A stretch of DNA of 7,764 bases from Alphaproteobacteria bacterium (GTDB lineage: Bacteria > Pseudomonadota > Alphaproteobacteria > Thalassobaculales > Thalassobaculaceae). The position numbers and the translations under genes were made by a program. Below the pieces are notes generated by a model. It saw only the letters and a program-made list of their open reading frames with translations. It had not been told where the DNA came from and made no database searches. Positions 5,944 to 7,764 of the stretch are shown in pieces. Position 1 is the stretch's first letter, and each line of letters opens with the position of its first letter. The DNA lies in NCBI GenBank assembly GCA_028822575.1, contig JAPKDN010000135.1, positions 1 through 7,764 on the forward strand, given 5' to 3'.

Positions 5944-6198
5944 TTAAGGACCGTGGGTGTGTATGTCACGCTTGGCCTGGGCGCCCGCCGGCATTTCTTC
6001 GGTGTTGCGCTGGCCCACCACTTCCAATGGCGCGTCGGTCAGGACATGCACGTACCAGGGTTGAGTATTCATCGACGAGGGCGCGCCCTTGGCCAGCGCG
6101 ATGATCTCGTCGATTGTCTGGCACGGGGAACTGGATCGCTTTAGTAACCTTGCGCGCTTTTTCAGGACCGAACCAGCGTCTCGAATTCCTTCTTCCAT
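5944..6198 (-). pseudogene. Decayed nitroreductase family remnant (N-terminal part)
   Basis: The open frame (84 codons from the ATG at 6198) holds a clear nitroreductase core: TIDEIIALAKGAPSSMNTQPW, which carries the FMN-binding APSSxNTQPW signature, then VHVLTDAPLEVV and RDIHTHGP. Several lesions are visible. The expected N-terminus, EFETLVRS..KS..GY..SDPVPR, is in a different frame (about 6123-6188) and is broken by TGA at 6162-6164 and TAA at 6141-6143. A frame change near 6120 joins it to the core. A TAA at 5944-5946 then ends the core where a Tyr is usual in HGPY, and sequence beyond it (ESKHRE) still hints at the family before homology fades. The C-terminal half and dimer-forming segments are missing. 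It lies 22 nt after the flavoprotein gene, so it was probably the last gene of that operon. The product cannot be a working FMN reductase. Confidence 0.82.
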
Positions 6199-6220
6199 TC
6201 CTGGTGGTGAATAGACTTTA

Positions 6221-7450
6221 TTATCGCATTGGGTTGACGTCAGGAAAGCCGAGGATCATTTGCCCAAGGGTTTCGTAAGACATGTCGCTGACCATGAGAT
6301 GTTGTGCGGCGACATTCATATCGCGCAAGCACTGTTGCAGGATGTTGTTCTCATAGGCTGCGCCGCCGCCTGAATACCGAAAAGCCTCGGTGACTACCTC
6401 CAGGGCAACGTCCGTGCAATAGGTGGCGATGGCCCGAAGCTCTCCTTGCAGGCGGGATGAGATCCGCTCTCCGGCATCGACCACGCGCCAAGCTTCGTCG
6501 TTGAGTTCTATCGCCAGCTTCCGCGCCGCGCGAAGCCGCAGATCAGCGATGCCGACCATCCGTTGCACGGTATGCCGTTCGGCCAAATTCAAGCCGCTGA
6601 TATTGGTCCCGCGTTTTCGCGTCGACGCCTTTTCCACAAAGGCATCCATCGCGCGACGCGCGAGGCCAAGGGCGAACCCGGCGTGTTCGTTGACGACAAA
6701 CCCCGGAAAGTCGAACCGATACAGCGGCCCGCCTCGCTTTGGAACACCATGGAAGCGGTTCCAGGTGAAATTCTTCGGCACGAACAACCGCTCCACTGAA
6801 ATATCGCAGCTGCCCGTTCCCTTCAGGCCCGCGACTTGCCAGTTGTCGTGAATGACCGCCGAAGTCGTCGGAAAGGTCATCATCAAATGTTCTACGCCGT
6901 CATCGCTCGCACCGGTAGCATCGCCTGCAACCGAGGCACCGGTTGTGATCCAATCGGAATGGCGTACGCCACTAGCGAAGGGCCAGCGACCGGTCAGAAG
7001 ATAGCCGCCCTCGGCGCGCTCGGTTTTACCGATCGGCATGGCGGCACTCGCGCCGAGGGGAATCTTCCCCGAAGGAAAAATCTCTGCGACCGCAGCGTCG
7101 TCGAGGAAGGCGCCGGGCAAGGCGATGGAGGTCGCGCCAACCATGGCGCACCAGCTAGCCGCCGAATTCGCCTGCGCCAGCGCCTCCAGGACAAGGATCT
7201 GCGTTGTCGGATCCGCTTCATGACCGCCAAGACAGGTCGGGAGTTTCATTCGAAACATGCCGGCATCCGTCAGCGCTTTAACGGACGTCGCCGACAAGGT
7301 GCCGCCGGCATCGTCGATCGGTGATTGATGCGCAAGGACTTCCGAGATGCCATTAACCGCCTGGAGCAGTTGTCGTCGGGTCTCGGCGTTCGATGGCGAA
7401 AGAGGCCGGGTCATCTCATGCGCCGATCTGCCGCGGCCACGCCAAGCCAT
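6221..7450 (-). CDS. Acyl-CoA dehydrogenase-like flavoprotein, probable HpaH/HsaA-type flavin-dependent monooxygenase
   Basis: The 409-residue product has the acyl-CoA dehydrogenase fold: an N-terminal helical domain (LSATSVKALTDAGMFRMKLP, 52-71, then LGGHEAD), a middle beta domain with the flavin-side motif GRWPFASGVRHSDW (154-167) and GLKGTGSCDISVERLFVP (208-225), and a C-terminal helical domain. The ending YSGGGAAYENN..QQCLRDMNVAAQH (about 359-384) is typical of the Acyl-CoA_dh_2 C-terminal domain found in two-component group D monooxygenases (HsaA, HpaB-like) and DszC/SfnC-type enzymes rather than of true acyl-CoA dehydrogenases, so use of reduced flavin and O2 is likely. Such enzymes need a separate flavin reductase, and none intact is in view. 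The ATG at 7450 is used, but no clear ribosome site marks it; ATG 7414 and TTG 7456 are alternatives, and 7414 would suit the family N-terminus well. It lies 18 nt after the cupin gene, clearly an operon. Confidence 0.9.
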   Translation of the reverse strand: MAWRGRGRSAHEMTRPLSPSNAETRRQLLQAVNGISEVLAHQSPIDDAGGTLSATSVKALTDAGMFRMKLPTCLGGHEADPTTQILVLEALAQANSAASWCAMVGATSIALPGAFLDDAAVAEIFPSGKIPLGASAAMPIGKTERAEGGYLLTGRWPFASGVRHSDWITTGASVAGDATGASDDGVEHLMMTFPTTSAVIHDNWQVAGLKGTGSCDISVERLFVPKNFTWNRFHGVPKRGGPLYRFDFPGFVVNEHAGFALGLARRAMDAFVEKASTRKRGTNISGLNLAERHTVQRMVGIADLRLRAARKLAIELNDEAWRVVDAGERISSRLQGELRAIATYCTDVALEVVTEAFRYSGGGAAYENNILQQCLRDMNVAAQHLMVSDMSYETLGQMILGFPDVNPMR

Positions 7451-7468
7451 GACCAAGTGTCCCGGCCC

Positions 7469-7764
7469 TCACTTCGCTGCGGCCCGGCCGTCGTCCAGTG
7501 TTCCACCGTGAACGGCGCCGCAGTTCCAGCTGTCGACATATTGCTCGATCGATAAAGTCCAGCTGTTTTTCACGCTCTCGTCAAAATACTCGAACAGAAT
7601 GCCGTTAGGCGCGGTCATCGAGAGTAGGACGGTGCCGCCGGCCTCGCCGCCGCGTTCGGTATGAGGGTACGCGTCGGCAGGGGCCAACGCGTAGTCGCCC
7701 GTCCGGCGGCGTGCGGTCTTGCCCATCGTGCCATCAGGTAAATGGTCGGTGACGAACTGTTCGC
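7469..7764 (-). CDS. Probable cupin-domain protein, C-terminal part (runs off right edge)
   Basis: The frame is open from the right edge to the stop at 7469-7471, giving 97 visible residues; the true start lies outside. An ATG at 7726 is internal, because the frame continues upstream as EQFVTDHLPDG. Visible sequence includes GDYALAPADAYPHTERGGEAGG (a loop with His, as in the second half of cupin motifs), then strands TVLLSMTAPNGILFEYFD and a C-terminal SIEQYVDSWNCG. This resembles the small cupins related to 2,4'-dihydroxyacetophenone dioxygenase or ChrR-type cupins, which bind one metal through His residues. Too little is visible to name the reaction. It sits 18 nt upstream of the flavoprotein gene and is probably co-transcribed with it, suggesting a shared ring- or diketone-type pathway, which is inference. 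Confidence 0.65.
   Translation of the reverse strand, partial: EQFVTDHLPDGTMGKTARRRTGDYALAPADAYPHTERGGEAGGTVLLSMTAPNGILFEYFDESVKNSWTLSIEQYVDSWNCGAVHGGTLDDGRAAAK

Noticed and set aside
5784..6144. Plus-strand frames of 96-106 codons after the lipoprotein
   Set aside because: They lie opposite the nitroreductase relic, lack ribosome sites and show no family motifs.
6836..7324. Plus-strand open frame of 162 codons
   Set aside because: Antisense to the flavoprotein, whose domain motifs run through the same stretch.

Overview
The window reads as an accessory, oxygenase-rich catabolic region from a moderately GC-rich proteobacterium, most likely an alphaproteobacterium. This rests on family content (PhyH, TauD/TfdA, DUF1330, PuuD-like and acyl-CoA-dehydrogenase-like proteins packed together), codon use and clear Shine-Dalgarno sites. 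It is inference: there is no rRNA or other taxonomic marker. I see no tRNA, rRNA, CRISPR array, transposase or phage gene.

Layout. From 1 to 2532 four genes run leftward: DUF1330, a SAM-dependent methyltransferase, a TauD/TfdA-type 2-oxoglutarate/Fe(II) dioxygenase, and the N-terminal part of a phytanoyl-CoA dioxygenase (PhyH) family protein that leaves the window. A 184-bp divergent spacer (2533-2716) separates them from a rightward group: a second TauD/TfdA dioxygenase broken in two by a one-base frameshift at a T run (2717-3564), an SDR dehydrogenase overlapping it by 4 nt (3561-4310), and a PuuD-like class I glutamine amidotransferase / gamma-glutamyl hydrolase (4410-5180). After a 281-bp spacer with an 8-bp inverted repeat comes a small lipoprotein of unknown function (5462-5812). 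From the right edge a leftward group converges on it: the C-terminal part of a probable cupin protein, an acyl-CoA-dehydrogenase-like flavoprotein resembling HpaH/HsaA-type monooxygenases, and a badly decayed N-terminal remnant of a nitroreductase.

How they may work together. The two TauD-type enzymes on either side of the divergent spacer, plus PhyH, SDR, amidohydrolase, flavoprotein and cupin, look like a toolkit for hydroxylating, oxidising and hydrolysing small organic acids, amides or aromatic-like compounds. No gene identifies the substrate, and no transporter or regulator lies inside the window. The most noteworthy points are the split dioxygenase, whose halves together keep every catalytic residue and meet at an ATGA stop/start, and the nitroreductase relic with several independent lesions, which suggests a region undergoing gene loss.
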